Shown one piece after another: positions 50,206-60,104 of a DNA stretch of 64,000 nucleotides. Below the pieces are notes generated by a model. That model had not been told where the DNA came from. It made no database searches and was given only the letters and a program-made list of their open reading frames with translations. Within the stretch, counting starts at the first letter, position 1, and each line of letters begins with the position of its first letter. A program made the position numbers and the translations under genes. This DNA is from Bog-756 sp963738545 (GTDB lineage Bacteria; Actinomycetota; Acidimicrobiia; Acidimicrobiales; RAAP-2). The stretch spans positions 1 through 64,000 of the forward strand of contig CAVTXA010000007.1 in the NCBI GenBank assembly GCA_963738545.1, given 5' to 3'.

Positions 50206-52263
50206 TCACGGGGACACCCGGGACCCACGTCCACGGGCCAGGGTCCCGCTCCCGGCCAGGCTGTCGGTGGGCACCGCCAGCACGCCCGAGCACCCGAGGA
50301 ACCAGGCCCAGAATCCGTCCGGTGGCAGGGGCCGGGCCAGGAAGTACCCCTGGGCGCTGTCACAGCCCAGCCGGCTGAGCTGCTCCCAGGTGGCCAGGTC
50401 CTCCACCCCTTCGGCCACCGTGCGCAGGCCCAGGTTGCGGGCCAGGTCCACCACCGCCCGCACGATCACGGCGTCGTCGGAGTCACCCACCATGTCCTCC
50501 ACGAAGGTCCGGTCGATCTTGAGCTGGTGGACGGGCAGATCCCGGAGGTAGGCCAGCGACGAGTACCCGGTGCCGAAGTCGTCGATGGACAGGGTCACAC
50601 CCATCTCCGCCAGCTCGGTCAACACCCTCCGGGCCCGGGTCGGATCGGTCATGATGATGGTCTCGGTGATCTCGAGGTCGAGGAGGTGGGGGGGCACCCG
50701 CCACCGGTCCAGGGCGACCCGGACCACTTCGGGCAGGGAGGCGTCCAACAGGCTGCGCGTGGACAGGTTGACGGCCACCGAGAGCTCGACGGAGCCGGTG
50801 GGATCGGCCGCGTCCATCCAGCCCCGGCACTGGTGGAGGGCCTCGTCGAGGAGCCAGTGGGTGATGGGTTCGATCAGCCCCGTGCGCTCGGCCTCGGGGA
50901 TGAACGAGTCCGGGTAGAGGAGGCCCTGAGTGGGGTGGTTCCACCGGACCAGGGCCTCGGCGCCCTCGACACGACCCGTCCGCAGGGAGGCCTTGGGCTG
51001 ATAGTGGAGGACGAACTCGTCACGACTCACGGCGTGGCGGAGATCGCCCAGCAGGGCCAGCCGGTCGGGCGTGTTGATGTCGAGCTCGTCCCGGTACACC
51101 ACCACATGGGCCTGGGTCTCCTTGGCCACGTACATGGCCACGTCGGCCCGCTGGAGCAGCTGGTCGGAGCTACGGCCGTCGGCGGGGGCCACGGAGATGC
51201 CGCAGCTGGCTTCGATGCCCAGGACCGTGCCCTCCACTTCGAAGGGGAACTCGAGGACGGCGATGATGCGGTTGGCCACGGCCAGGGCGTCGGACTCCCC
51301 GGCCACGTGGGGTAGGAGTACACAGAACTCGTCGCCCCCCAGCCGGGCCAGGGTGTCGCCGGCCCGGAGCACCGACGTGACCCGGGGCCCGACCTCGGTC
51401 AGCACCCGGTCGCCGTAGTTGTGGCCCATGGTGTCGTTGATCTCCTTGAAGCGGTCGAGATCGAAGAGCATCACGGCGGTGGATGAGCCGTCGGCCGCAG
51501 CGCGGACGAGGGCCTTGTCGGTACGGTCGTAGAACAGGGCCCGGTTGGGGAGGCCGGTCAGCATGTCATGGAGGGCCTGATGGGCCAGTTGGGCCTCGGC
51601 CCGCTCCTTCTTCTCGCCGGTGGCCCCGACCATGCGGATGACGATGGCCAGCACGAAGGCGCCGAGGGCACCGATGGTCTCCGCCTGGGACCGGCTCAGC
51701 ATGGAGGGCACGAGGCCGAACCACAGCATGGCCTGGGCGGTGGCGACGGCGAGCAACGCCCAGCCCATCACCGAGCGCCAGAGGTGCGCACCCCACGTCT
51801 GCAGCTCCTGGACGGCCACGAATGCGTAGGCCATCCCCAGGGCGGGCCCCCAACCCGACATGTAGATCACCACCGTCACGGCCAGGACGTGGACGACCAT
51901 GCGGGCGTGTCGTCGCAGCGAACCGGTCGGAGCGCTGTGCCACGGCTCGACCATCAGCGAGAGGAGTGTGAAACCGCCGATGGCCCCGAGATAGGCCCAG
52001 AGGGGCTCGTCGGCCACCAGGCCAAAATGCCGGAAGGTGACGAGGACTCCGAGGGCCGCCAGTCCGACGGCGTTGGACAGCACCAGGGGCGAAAGGTCGC
52101 GCCGGTGCACCGCCGTCTTGGCCAGCTCCTCCGCCTCCGCCTCGGCCAGTGAGGGCTCGTTCGGGCGGGAGCGGCGCTCAAGATCGCTTCCGCCATCGGG
52201 AGTGCATCCCACATCTGTCCATCGGCACCGGCTCAGACCCGCTTGAGGGCGGAATGCCAGCAT
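50206..52263 (-). CDS. Membrane GGDEF-EAL protein
   Basis: A 685-residue protein. ATG 52263 is chosen for the GGGGAGG site; the ATG at 52302 would precede it. After a charged N-terminus there are about six hydrophobic segments up to residue 210, ending in a short helix leading to the GGDEF domain ('LARLGGDEFCVLLP'). The EAL domain is intact ('AEALVRWNHP', 'SIDDFGTGYSSLAYL', 'TVAEGVED'). It lies beside the cytoplasmic GGDEF-EAL gene and may be co-transcribed with it. The signal sensed by the membrane part is unknown. Confidence 0.94.
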   Translation of the reverse strand: MLAFRPQAGLSRCRWTDVGCTPDGGSDLERRSRPNEPSLAEAEAEELAKTAVHRRDLSPLVLSNAVGLAALGVLVTFRHFGLVADEPLWAYLGAIGGFTLLSLMVEPWHSAPTGSLRRHARMVVHVLAVTVVIYMSGWGPALGMAYAFVAVQELQTWGAHLWRSVMGWALLAVATAQAMLWFGLVPSMLSRSQAETIGALGAFVLAIVIRMVGATGEKKERAEAQLAHQALHDMLTGLPNRALFYDRTDKALVRAAADGSSTAVMLFDLDRFKEINDTMGHNYGDRVLTEVGPRVTSVLRAGDTLARLGGDEFCVLLPHVAGESDALAVANRIIAVLEFPFEVEGTVLGIEASCGISVAPADGRSSDQLLQRADVAMYVAKETQAHVVVYRDELDINTPDRLALLGDLRHAVSRDEFVLHYQPKASLRTGRVEGAEALVRWNHPTQGLLYPDSFIPEAERTGLIEPITHWLLDEALHQCRGWMDAADPTGSVELSVAVNLSTRSLLDASLPEVVRVALDRWRVPPHLLDLEITETIIMTDPTRARRVLTELAEMGVTLSIDDFGTGYSSLAYLRDLPVHQLKIDRTFVEDMVGDSDDAVIVRAVVDLARNLGLRTVAEGVEDLATWEQLSRLGCDSAQGYFLARPLPPDGFWAWFLGCSGVLAVPTDSLAGSGTLARGRGSRVSP

Positions 52264-52462
52264 GACCGGTCCTCCCCTCGACCCCCCGGGCGCCGGTTCC
52301 ACGCCTAGATCTAACGCTCTACTTGACCGTTACCATGAGGGTTCGGGGTCCGGTCTCGGTGGTGGCCGCCGTGTGGCCGGCGCCTGACGGTGCCGGTCGT
52401 CCGGACTGCGTAGGGTGGCCCAGTCGCCCCATCGAGGGGCGTCGACCGACCGAGGAGAGGCC

Positions 52463-53431
52463 ATGAAGGCAGCGGTGTACTACGAGACTGGTGGCCCGGA
52501 CGTGTTCCGCTACGAGGACGTTCCCGATCCGGTCGTCGGGGACGGCGAGGTGCTGGTCGAGGTGGAGGCGGTGAGCATCGAGGGAGGAGACACCCTCAAC
52601 CGCCTGGGCGGCGCCCTCACCACGGTCCCCCACATCGTCGGCTATCAGTGTGCCGGGACCGTCGTGGCCACCGGAGCGGGGGTCACGGGGATCGTCGAGG
52701 GCGACCGGGTGGTGACCGTGGGCACGGACGGGTCGCACGCCGAACTCCGGTCGGTGGCCGAGCCGTTCTGCTGGGTGGTTCCCGACGGGGTACCCATCGA
52801 CCAGGCCGCCTGTGTGCCGGTGCCGTTCGGCACCGCCGACGACTGCCTCTTCGAGTTCGGTCGGCTGCAGGAGGGCGAGACCGCACTCGTCCACGCCGGA
52901 GCCAGCGGCGTGGGCATCGCCGCCATCCAGCTGGCGGCCCGTGCCGGAGCCCGGGTCCTGGCCACGGCGTCGAGCTCGGAGCGGCTGGACCGCCTGATCC
53001 CACTGGGTCTCGACGTCGGGATCGACTACACCGCCGTGGACTTCGTCGAGGCGGTGCGCCAGGCCACCGACGGGAGGGGGGCCGACGTGATCGTCGACTC
53101 GGTGGGCGGCTCGAACCTCCAAAAGAGCCTGCGCTGCCTGGCCTATCGCGGCCGGTGCGTGACGTTCGGCGATGCCGGCCGTGAGGGGGGTAGCGCTCTC
53201 GATATCTCGACCATGCGGGGGAACAACCAGACCTTGGTGGGGTACTTCTTGGGAGCCGAACTCTTCCTCGGCACCCGGGCCCACGCCATGATCGCCCGAC
53301 ACCTCGACGACATCGCAGCCGGACTCCTCCAGGTGGTGGTGGACCGGACGTTCACCCTCGAGCAGGCCGGAGAGGCCCACGCCTACATCGAGAGTCGCCA
53401 GGCATTCGGCCGAGTGCTGCTCACACCGTGA
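52463..53431 (+). CDS. Medium-chain dehydrogenase (quinone oxidoreductase-like, zinc-free)
   Basis: A 322-residue NADPH-dependent oxidoreductase from ATG 52463, with GAGGAGAGG upstream. The N-terminal 'MKAAVYYETGGPDVFRYEDV' and the Rossmann loop 'VHAGASGVGIAAIQLAA' belong to the MDR superfamily, and the Zn-binding cysteines are absent, so it belongs to the zinc-independent quinone-reductase branch. Typical substrates are quinones or alpha-beta-unsaturated ketones. It is followed by a GNAT gene on the same strand after 35 bp. Confidence 0.93.
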   Translation: MKAAVYYETGGPDVFRYEDVPDPVVGDGEVLVEVEAVSIEGGDTLNRLGGALTTVPHIVGYQCAGTVVATGAGVTGIVEGDRVVTVGTDGSHAELRSVAEPFCWVVPDGVPIDQAACVPVPFGTADDCLFEFGRLQEGETALVHAGASGVGIAAIQLAARAGARVLATASSSERLDRLIPLGLDVGIDYTAVDFVEAVRQATDGRGADVIVDSVGGSNLQKSLRCLAYRGRCVTFGDAGREGGSALDISTMRGNNQTLVGYFLGAELFLGTRAHAMIARHLDDIAAGLLQVVVDRTFTLEQAGEAHAYIESRQAFGRVLLTP

Positions 53432-53466
53432 GTGTTCCGACGACGAGCACTAGGTAGCCTCATCCG

Positions 53467-53946
53467 ATGATCCGACCCGCCGTCGCCGAGGATGTCGGCG
53501 CGCTCATCGAACTCGTCCACGACCTGGCCGAGTTCGAGCGCTCGCCCGAATCCGTGCACATCACCGACGAGCAGCTGAGTGAGGCCCTGTTCGGTGCCTC
53601 CCCCCGTGTCTTCGCCCACGTGGCCGAGGAGCAGGGACGCATCGTGGGCATGGCCATCTGGTTCCTCACCTTCTCGACCTGGACGGGTCGACACGGCATC
53701 CACCTGGAGGACCTCTACGTCCGCCCGGAGGCCCGCACCGCCGGCGTGGGCCGCGGCCTCCTGACCGAGTTGGCCACCATCGCCCAGCGTTCCGGGTACG
53801 CCCGGGTGGAGTGGTCGGTCCTCGACTGGAACGAGACCGCGCTCCGCTTCTACCGGTCCCTCGGGGCCGAGCCTCTCGACGAGTGGACCGGCTACCGACT
53901 CACCGGGGAGCCCCTCGAGCGCCTGGGTCGGCCCGCCCCGGACTGA
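53467..53946 (+). CDS. GNAT family N-acetyltransferase
   Basis: A 159-residue acetyl-CoA-dependent acetyltransferase. The CoA-binding signature is 'VRPEARTAGVGRGLLTELA' (read in parts), preceded by 'IHLEDLYV', with the late strand 'YARVEWSVLDWNETALRFY'. The pattern is close to diamine and SSAT-like acetyltransferases, so a polyamine or amine substrate is plausible but not proven. It follows the oxidoreductase gene closely on the same strand and converges with the MDMPI gene. Confidence 0.92.
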   Translation: MIRPAVAEDVGALIELVHDLAEFERSPESVHITDEQLSEALFGASPRVFAHVAEEQGRIVGMAIWFLTFSTWTGRHGIHLEDLYVRPEARTAGVGRGLLTELATIAQRSGYARVEWSVLDWNETALRFYRSLGAEPLDEWTGYRLTGEPLERLGRPAPD

Positions 53947-53961
53947 GCCTCCCGGCGTACC

Positions 53962-54783
53962 TCAGATGGTGAAGGCCAGATGGTCCACCAGCTGGCGGGC
54001 CAGGGCGACGTCGCCCGCGTGGCGGACCTCACCGGGGCGAGCCGACGCCCCGTCGGCTCGCCCGCCGGTCAGGCGCAGGAACAGGTCGGCCGGAAGCTCG
54101 ATCTCCACCGTGGCCGGCCCGTCGAGTTCGTCCACCACGGCCGCCCGTCCTTCCACGTTGACCAGGAAGGTCCGCTCCCCCTCGCCGGTGAGTTCGATCC
54201 GGACCCGTGAGCCGTCGGGCAGGCCCGCCCGGCGCCCGACGATGTAGCCGAGGCCGGTGGCCACCTCCTCGAGGCAGGAGGACACCTGCTCGGGGTCGCT
54301 ACGTAAGGGCAGTCCGAGCCCCACGCGGATGTCCTGCTCGTGCATGAAACAGTCGAAGTGGCGGATCCTCATGAACCGCCCATAGGTCTCGTCGCTCCCC
54401 ACCGGGGTCCACGACGGGGCATCGAACTCCGCCTGGCTCATGGCCTCCAGGCTGGCCAGACGGTCAGCGATGACGGCGGTCCACCGGGCCACCATCGCCG
54501 GGCCGGCCAGCGGCCGCATGGACTCCACCCACACCTCGTTGGCTTCGGCCACGGGGTTCCTCATGTGAGCGAGGTGGGAGACGTCGGCCACCGGGGGGGC
54601 CTGGCCCGACAGCATCAGCTCGGTCCCGGTCATGTGGCTGAGGACGTCGTGCACGGTCCACCCGGGAAGGCAGGAGGCCGTCGCCCACTGGTCGCCGGTC
54701 AGACCGGAGACGACGGCGGTGATGGCGGCGAACTCCCGACGCAGGAGGCCGACCATCAGATCCCTGTCGACGAAGGTGGGCAC
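53962..54783 (-). CDS. Maleylpyruvate isomerase / MDMPI-type DinB-fold protein
   Basis: A 273-residue protein. GTG 54783 is used; the frame further upstream is shadow. The N-terminal DinB-fold has 'LPGWTVHDVLSHMTGTE' and the C-terminal metal-site His in 'RHFDCFMHEQDIRVGLG', typical of mycothiol-dependent maleylpyruvate isomerase-like proteins, here with an SCP2-like C-terminal domain ('GSRVRIELTGEGERTF'). Such proteins are actinobacterial markers and use mycothiol in gentisate-type isomerisation or unknown detoxification. No other gentisate gene is present in the window. Confidence 0.88.
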   Translation of the reverse strand: MPTFVDRDLMVGLLRREFAAITAVVSGLTGDQWATASCLPGWTVHDVLSHMTGTELMLSGQAPPVADVSHLAHMRNPVAEANEVWVESMRPLAGPAMVARWTAVIADRLASLEAMSQAEFDAPSWTPVGSDETYGRFMRIRHFDCFMHEQDIRVGLGLPLRSDPEQVSSCLEEVATGLGYIVGRRAGLPDGSRVRIELTGEGERTFLVNVEGRAAVVDELDGPATVEIELPADLFLRLTGGRADGASARPGEVRHAGDVALARQLVDHLAFTI

Positions 54784-55025
54784 AGCGCCACCGTAGTGGT
54801 CCCTCGGGGTCCGGGCCGGAGGCAGACGCCGTCTGCCGTGGCCCACCCGCCGGTGGGGCTGGGTCACCCCGATCCCCCCAGCCACACCTGTGGCGCCCCA
54901 TGGCCGGTGGGATCCCGCACCGCCCGCCCGCCGGTGGGAGGTACCCGGGACCATTTCAGCGCTCAATCGAATCGCCATCGGGGCCGATAGAAGAGGATCG
55001 AGCAGGCAGAAGCGGGAAGAGGGGT

Positions 55026-57368
55026 ATGAGGCGCAACGCCTGGAAGTACTGGGTGATCATGGGGATCGCGGTCATCGCGGGCTCGGTCGCGGTCCCGGGG
55101 GCCGCCGGCCGCGCCGCCCTGTACCTGGCCGTCGGACTGGGATCCGTGGCTGCCATGCTGATTGGCACCGTGCTCCACCGGCCCCAGGACCGCCTCAGCT
55201 GGTACCTCTTGGCCCTGGGCACGCTGTGCTTCGCCCTCGGCAGCGCCGTCCAGTCGGCCTACGACCTCATCTTGCACCGCGCCCTGCCCCTGCCGTCGGC
55301 CGGCGACGCCCTCGAGCTCATCGGCTACCCCCTGATCTTCGCCGGACTGCTCCGGCTCACCCGCCGACCGGGGCATGCATCCCAGCGGGAGGACAACGCC
55401 GACGCCGCCATCGTGGCCATCGCCGTGCTGACCCTGTGGTGGCAGTTCGTCATGCACGCCTATGTCCATGACGGTTCGATGATCCTCGACGGGAGGCTGG
55501 TGACCTTGGCCTATCCCGTCATGAACGTGCTGCTCGTCTTCATCGTGTGCCGCACGCTCTTATTCGGGCGGGCGCTCCGTCCTCTGCACAAACTGTTGGC
55601 CGCGTCGTTGGTCACCCTGTCGGTGGCCGAGATGCTCCATGAACTTTTGGCGCTGCACGGCCATCACTCGGGCGGTGGCGCCGTCAACGCCCTGTTCCTC
55701 CTGTCCTACGTGCTGGTCGGGGCGGCGGCGCTGCACCCTTCGATGGCCGAGGCCGTGGCCCCACTCCCCCGCCGGGCCCCGAACATCTATCTCCGCGAGA
55801 ACGACGGCCGGCACCGCGTCCCGGTGGTGGCCTTCGTCGGGTTCGTCCCTCCGAGCACCCTGCTGGTGGCCAGTGCCCTCGGAGCCCCGGTCAACGTCCC
55901 GGTCATGGCCGGCATCTGCATCGCCGTCTTCGCCCTCATCTATCTGAGGATGATGTGGCTGATCGGCACCATCACCGGGCAGACCAACGAGATCGAGGTC
56001 CACGCCCGGGCCCTCGAGGCCTCACTGCGCCAACGGGAGGCCCTGGAGTCGGACCTGCGACACCTGGCCTTCCATGACGAGCTCACCGGCCTGGCCAACC
56101 GGGCCCTCCTCCACGACCGAGTCGAGCAGGCCCTGGCCTCGGCCCAGCGCACGGGGCGGACCGTGGCGTTGTGCTTCGGTGATCTCGATGGGTTCAAGAC
56201 CGTCAATGACACGCTGGGCCACCACGTCGGGGACAGTGTCCTCGTCCGGGCGAGTCGGCTCCTCACCTCGATCGTCCGCCCCGGGGACACCGTGGCCCGA
56301 CTGGGGGGCGACGAGTTCGCCGTGCTCATGGTCGACGTCGGCCTCCCCGACGCCGCCGTCGACTTCGCCCACCGGATCGTGTCGGTCCTCCGCGACGCCC
56401 CGGACTTCGAGGGCAACCAGATCGGCCTGTCCATCAGCGTCGGCGTCGCCTACGGCGAACCGGGCAAGACCACCGAGCAGCTCCTCTCCGAGGCCGACTC
56501 GGCCATGTACGAGGCCAAGGAGACGGGCAAGAACCGGGTGGAGGTCTTCCGCACGTCGATGCGCTCCCGCATGCTGGAGCGCCTCGACCTGACCAACGGG
56601 TTCCGCTGGGCGTTGGGCCGGTCGGAGTTCTTTCTCGAGTACCAGCCGATCGTCTCCCTGGTCGACCAACGCCTGCAGGGATTCGAGGCCCTGGTTCGCT
56701 GGAACCATCCCCACCTCGGGGAGGTCGAGCCCCTGCGCTTCATCCCCATCGCCGAGGAGACGGGGTTCATCGTGCCGCTCGGGCGTTGGGTGCTCGTGGA
56801 AGCCTGCGAGCAGCTCGCCGCCTGGGGCGAGGAGTCGGGGGACACCCTCACCCTCTCGGTCAACCTGTCCCGACGCCAGCTGATCTCACCCCACCTCACC
56901 GACGAGGTCAGGACGGCGTTGGCCCTCAGCGGCATCGATCCGCGCCAACTCATGCTGGAAGTCACCGAAAGCGTCCTGATGGAGGATCCGGTGAAAGCCA
57001 CCCAGGCCCTCTTCGAGCTCCGGTCCCTCGGGATCCGGATCGCCGTCGACGACTTCGGCACCGGCTACTCGTCCCTCAGCCACCTCCAGCGCTTCCCTGT
57101 GGACGTGCTCAAGATCGACAAGTCCTTCATCGATCCCTTGGCTCGTCGGGACGAGGAGAGCATGGCCCTGGTCACCGCCATCGTCGGCCTGGCCCGGACC
57201 CTGGGCCTCGACGTGATCGCCGAGGGCATCGAGCACCAGAGCCAGCTCCACCACCTGGTGGAGCTGGGTTGCCTCCAGGGCCAGGGCTACCTGATGGCCC
57301 GGCCGCTCAACCAGCTGGCCGCCGTGGAGTTCGTCACCGAATCAGCCGGAGCCGTCTCCATCGGCTAG
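55026..57368 (+). CDS. Membrane GGDEF-EAL protein
   Basis: A 780-residue protein from ATG 55026, with AAGAGGGG just upstream. About eight to nine hydrophobic segments occupy residues 8-320, a MASE-like membrane sensor. A coiled linker leads to an intact GGDEF motif 'VARLGGDEFAVL' (near 427) and an intact EAL domain ('FEALVRWNHP', 'VDDFGTGYSSLSHL', 'VIAEGIEHQSQL'). The likely activity is dual, with direction set by the membrane signal. It is the fourth c-di-GMP protein in about 16 kb. Confidence 0.94.
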   Translation: MRRNAWKYWVIMGIAVIAGSVAVPGAAGRAALYLAVGLGSVAAMLIGTVLHRPQDRLSWYLLALGTLCFALGSAVQSAYDLILHRALPLPSAGDALELIGYPLIFAGLLRLTRRPGHASQREDNADAAIVAIAVLTLWWQFVMHAYVHDGSMILDGRLVTLAYPVMNVLLVFIVCRTLLFGRALRPLHKLLAASLVTLSVAEMLHELLALHGHHSGGGAVNALFLLSYVLVGAAALHPSMAEAVAPLPRRAPNIYLRENDGRHRVPVVAFVGFVPPSTLLVASALGAPVNVPVMAGICIAVFALIYLRMMWLIGTITGQTNEIEVHARALEASLRQREALESDLRHLAFHDELTGLANRALLHDRVEQALASAQRTGRTVALCFGDLDGFKTVNDTLGHHVGDSVLVRASRLLTSIVRPGDTVARLGGDEFAVLMVDVGLPDAAVDFAHRIVSVLRDAPDFEGNQIGLSISVGVAYGEPGKTTEQLLSEADSAMYEAKETGKNRVEVFRTSMRSRMLERLDLTNGFRWALGRSEFFLEYQPIVSLVDQRLQGFEALVRWNHPHLGEVEPLRFIPIAEETGFIVPLGRWVLVEACEQLAAWGEESGDTLTLSVNLSRRQLISPHLTDEVRTALALSGIDPRQLMLEVTESVLMEDPVKATQALFELRSLGIRIAVDDFGTGYSSLSHLQRFPVDVLKIDKSFIDPLARRDEESMALVTAIVGLARTLGLDVIAEGIEHQSQLHHLVELGCLQGQGYLMARPLNQLAAVEFVTESAGAVSIG

Positions 57369-57509
57369 CCGTGGGCGGCTAGCGGTGCGTCGAGCGGTGG
57401 GCGGCCGAGGTCGGGGTGCTCCACTCCCCTACACTCGTCGACACCGGTGGTGTCGATGGAGGGGGTCCCCGATGGCCGTGAACCGTACCGTGCATCGTGG
57501 CGTGAGCCG

Positions 57510-58628
57510 ATGACGACGGCCCAGACCGAGTTCACCCGGGCGGAGCTGCTCGAAGACCACGTCGTCGCCGAACCCCTCGAGGTGGGTGGGGTGCGGTGCC
57601 ACGGCGGATTCGACGAGAGTGGCCGCTACGTGTCCCCCCGCACGAGGAACCGCTGGCCGGCCATCGAGGCCTGGGAGGACCAGCGCCGGGCCCAGTTCGC
57701 CACGCCGATCCTCGACGTGCCCCTCGAGACCTGGCCCGAGAACTTCCCCAACGTGGCCCAGTCCAAGCTGCTGATCCGGTCCGGGGCGCCCCAGCCCATC
57801 ATCAGCGCCCTGACCCGGATCGGGACGGTCGAGGGCTTCGGCGCCATGCTCCGCCATCTTCCCGTGCCCGACTTCCCGGCCGCCTTCGACGAGGAGATCA
57901 CCGGCACCGCCACCGACCACATCGGCCGGGGCCTGTTCGAGGCCCACGCCCGCGACGAGGCCGGCTTCGGTGACCAGGCCGGCCACGACCGCATGTGGTT
58001 CGTGGCTCGTGACATCGCCTTCGAGCATCCGGTGACCGAGGACCAGACGGCCCGGATGTTGGCGAGGATGGGCATCGACCCCCGCCCGAAGTCCGCCGCC
58101 GAGCTGGACAGCCTCCGCCGGTCCGCCCTGGACCACCGGGTACTGCCGGACGCCATCGACTTCACGCTCGAGATGGTGGTGAGCCGGATGATCGGGCTGC
58201 TGCTGATCGAGATCTCCGCCTTCCACGGGTTCCGATGGGCCGAGGAGGTCCTGGGCGACGGGGAGCTGGTTGCCGGCGACGGGGCTGCCGCCACGCTGGT
58301 CTCCTACATCCGCGCCGACGAGACCCCCCATGTCGCCTACCTCCGCACCGCCCTCTCGGAGATGCGGGACCGGACCTGGGTCGGGGACGATGACCGGCGC
58401 TACGCCGGCACGGAGATGATCGCCCTGCTGTGGGACCGGGCCCTCGGGGATTCGCTCCTGGGCCGCCGTCAGGACAACCTGGCCTTCGTGATGCGCGAGA
58501 TCGATGAGGCCCTGGCCGGACGGCCGGACGCCGACGACCTGGTCGACGAGATGCTCTCCCTCGGCTCGGTCGTCCGGGCCGAGGATGGGACGCTCAGCGA
58601 CCCGACCGGCCCCCTCCTTCCGGGTTGA
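57510..58628 (+). CDS. Possible ferritin-like diiron protein, unknown function
   Basis: A 372-residue protein from ATG 57510 (the longer frame to 57447 adds a basic leader). Helical regions contain 'GLFEAHARDEAGFGDQAGHD' and 'LEMVVSRMIGLLLIEISAFH', and 'RADETPHVAYLRTALSEM' carries an ExxH motif. The order of acidic residues and His in these helices resembles a ferritin-like diiron site. No family name can be assigned with certainty. It is 46 bp before an LLM flavin oxidoreductase on the same strand, so a redox partnership is possible. Both diiron and partnership are inferences. Confidence 0.55.
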   Translation: MTTAQTEFTRAELLEDHVVAEPLEVGGVRCHGGFDESGRYVSPRTRNRWPAIEAWEDQRRAQFATPILDVPLETWPENFPNVAQSKLLIRSGAPQPIISALTRIGTVEGFGAMLRHLPVPDFPAAFDEEITGTATDHIGRGLFEAHARDEAGFGDQAGHDRMWFVARDIAFEHPVTEDQTARMLARMGIDPRPKSAAELDSLRRSALDHRVLPDAIDFTLEMVVSRMIGLLLIEISAFHGFRWAEEVLGDGELVAGDGAAATLVSYIRADETPHVAYLRTALSEMRDRTWVGDDDRRYAGTEMIALLWDRALGDSLLGRRQDNLAFVMREIDEALAGRPDADDLVDEMLSLGSVVRAEDGTLSDPTGPLLPG

Positions 58629-58674
58629 GGGTCCCGCTGGCCCGCTCCCCCGTCGTCCGGCGAAAGGCCCGACC

Positions 58675-60036
58675 ATGAAGTTCGGCATCTTCTACGAGCA
58701 CCAGCTGCCCCGTCCTTGGGATGAGGGCAGCGAGCACCGGCTGATCGCCGACGCCCTCGACCAGATCGAGCTGGCCGACCGCCTGGGTGTGCAGTACCTG
58801 TGGGAGGTGGAGCACCACTTCCTGGAGGAGTACTCCCACTCCAGTGCCCCCGAGGTCTTTCTGGCCGCCGCCAGTCAACGCACCCAGCGGATGCGTATCG
58901 GTCACGGGGTGGTCCAGACCGCTCCCCGCTACAACCACCCGGCTCGTATCGCCGAGCGCATCGCCATGCTCGACCTGGTGTCCGACGGTCGGGTCGAGTT
59001 CGGGACGGGTGAGTCCTCCTCGGAGGCCGAGTTGGGAGGCTTCGGGGTCGACCGAGACACCAAACGGGATGCATGGCTGGAGGGGCTGGAGGTGGCCATC
59101 CGATGCATGACCGAGGCGCCCTTCGGGGGCGTGGCCGGCCGGTTCGTGACCATGCCGCCCCGCAACGTGGTGCCCAAGCCGGTGCAGAAGCCGCACCCGC
59201 CCCTGTGGGTGGCCTGCAGTCGCCGTGACACCATCCTGCTGGCGGCGGAGAAGGGCATCGGGGCCCTCAGCTTCGCCTTCGTCGAACCCGAAGATGCCCA
59301 GCAGTGGGTCGATGACTACGCCGCCGTCCTGGCCGACCGGTGCGTCCCGGTGGGCCTCGCGGTCAACCCCCAGGTGGCCTGCGTCACGCCGATGATGTGC
59401 GCCCGGAACGAGGACGACGCCCTGGCCCGGGGGATCGAGGGGGCCAACTTCTTCGGCTACTCGCTGGCCCACTACTACGTGTTCGGCGACCACGTCCCGG
59501 CCGCCACCGACGTCTGGTCCGAGTTCCTGGCCCGCCGGGGGTCCATGGGGTACTCGCCCGAGGCGGCACTGGCCGCCCGGCACCAGACCTTGGGGGCCAA
59601 GGCGGCGGCGGGCGACCACACCGGGCTGCGCGGCGCCATCGGCACCCCGGACCAGCTGCGAGCGTTCCTCCGGCGCTACGAGGCGGCCGGGGTGGACCAG
59701 CTCATCTTCGTCCTGCAGGCCGGACGCAACCGGCACGAGGACATCATGGAGTCGATCGAGCTCTTCGGCACCGAGGTGCTTCCCGAGTTCGTCGAGCGGG
59801 ACGACGCGGCCGCCGCGGCCAAAGAGGCCAGGTGGGCCCCGCTCATCGAGGCCGCGCTGGCCCGCCGGGACCCCCAGGTGCCGGTCATGCCCCCGGACTA
59901 CGTCATGCGGGCCATCCCCCGCCAGATGGTGGAATCGCTGGACAACGAGCCGGCCCGCCGGTGGCTGGAGGAGCTGGCCGACAAGCAGGCCGCCGGGGTC
60001 CAGGACGAAGAGTTCCAACGCCTGGTGGACGGGTGA
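58675..60036 (+). CDS. LLM-class flavin-dependent oxidoreductase
   Basis: A 453-residue luciferase-like monooxygenase from ATG 58675. The TIM-barrel pattern is clear: 'MKFGIFYEHQLPRPWDEG', 'LWEVEHHFLEEYSHSSAP', 'RIGHGVVQTAPRYNHPARIAER' (read in parts), 'VEFGTGESSSEAELGGFG', and 'PKPVQKPHPPLWVAC'. The protein has a C-terminal extension of about 90 residues beyond the usual 330-360. Its stop (60034-60036) overlaps a possible GTG start of the HMA gene. Family members oxidise diverse substrates with FMN or F420; cofactor and substrate are open. Confidence 0.92.
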   Translation: MKFGIFYEHQLPRPWDEGSEHRLIADALDQIELADRLGVQYLWEVEHHFLEEYSHSSAPEVFLAAASQRTQRMRIGHGVVQTAPRYNHPARIAERIAMLDLVSDGRVEFGTGESSSEAELGGFGVDRDTKRDAWLEGLEVAIRCMTEAPFGGVAGRFVTMPPRNVVPKPVQKPHPPLWVACSRRDTILLAAEKGIGALSFAFVEPEDAQQWVDDYAAVLADRCVPVGLAVNPQVACVTPMMCARNEDDALARGIEGANFFGYSLAHYYVFGDHVPAATDVWSEFLARRGSMGYSPEAALAARHQTLGAKAAAGDHTGLRGAIGTPDQLRAFLRRYEAAGVDQLIFVLQAGRNRHEDIMESIELFGTEVLPEFVERDDAAAAAKEARWAPLIEAALARRDPQVPVMPPDYVMRAIPRQMVESLDNEPARRWLEELADKQAAGVQDEEFQRLVDG

Positions 60037-60104
60037 CCGACCGGGACCGTCGGGTGGTGTCCTCCGATGCTCACTCCACCGGGCCGGAGAATTACGCTGG
60101 GACG

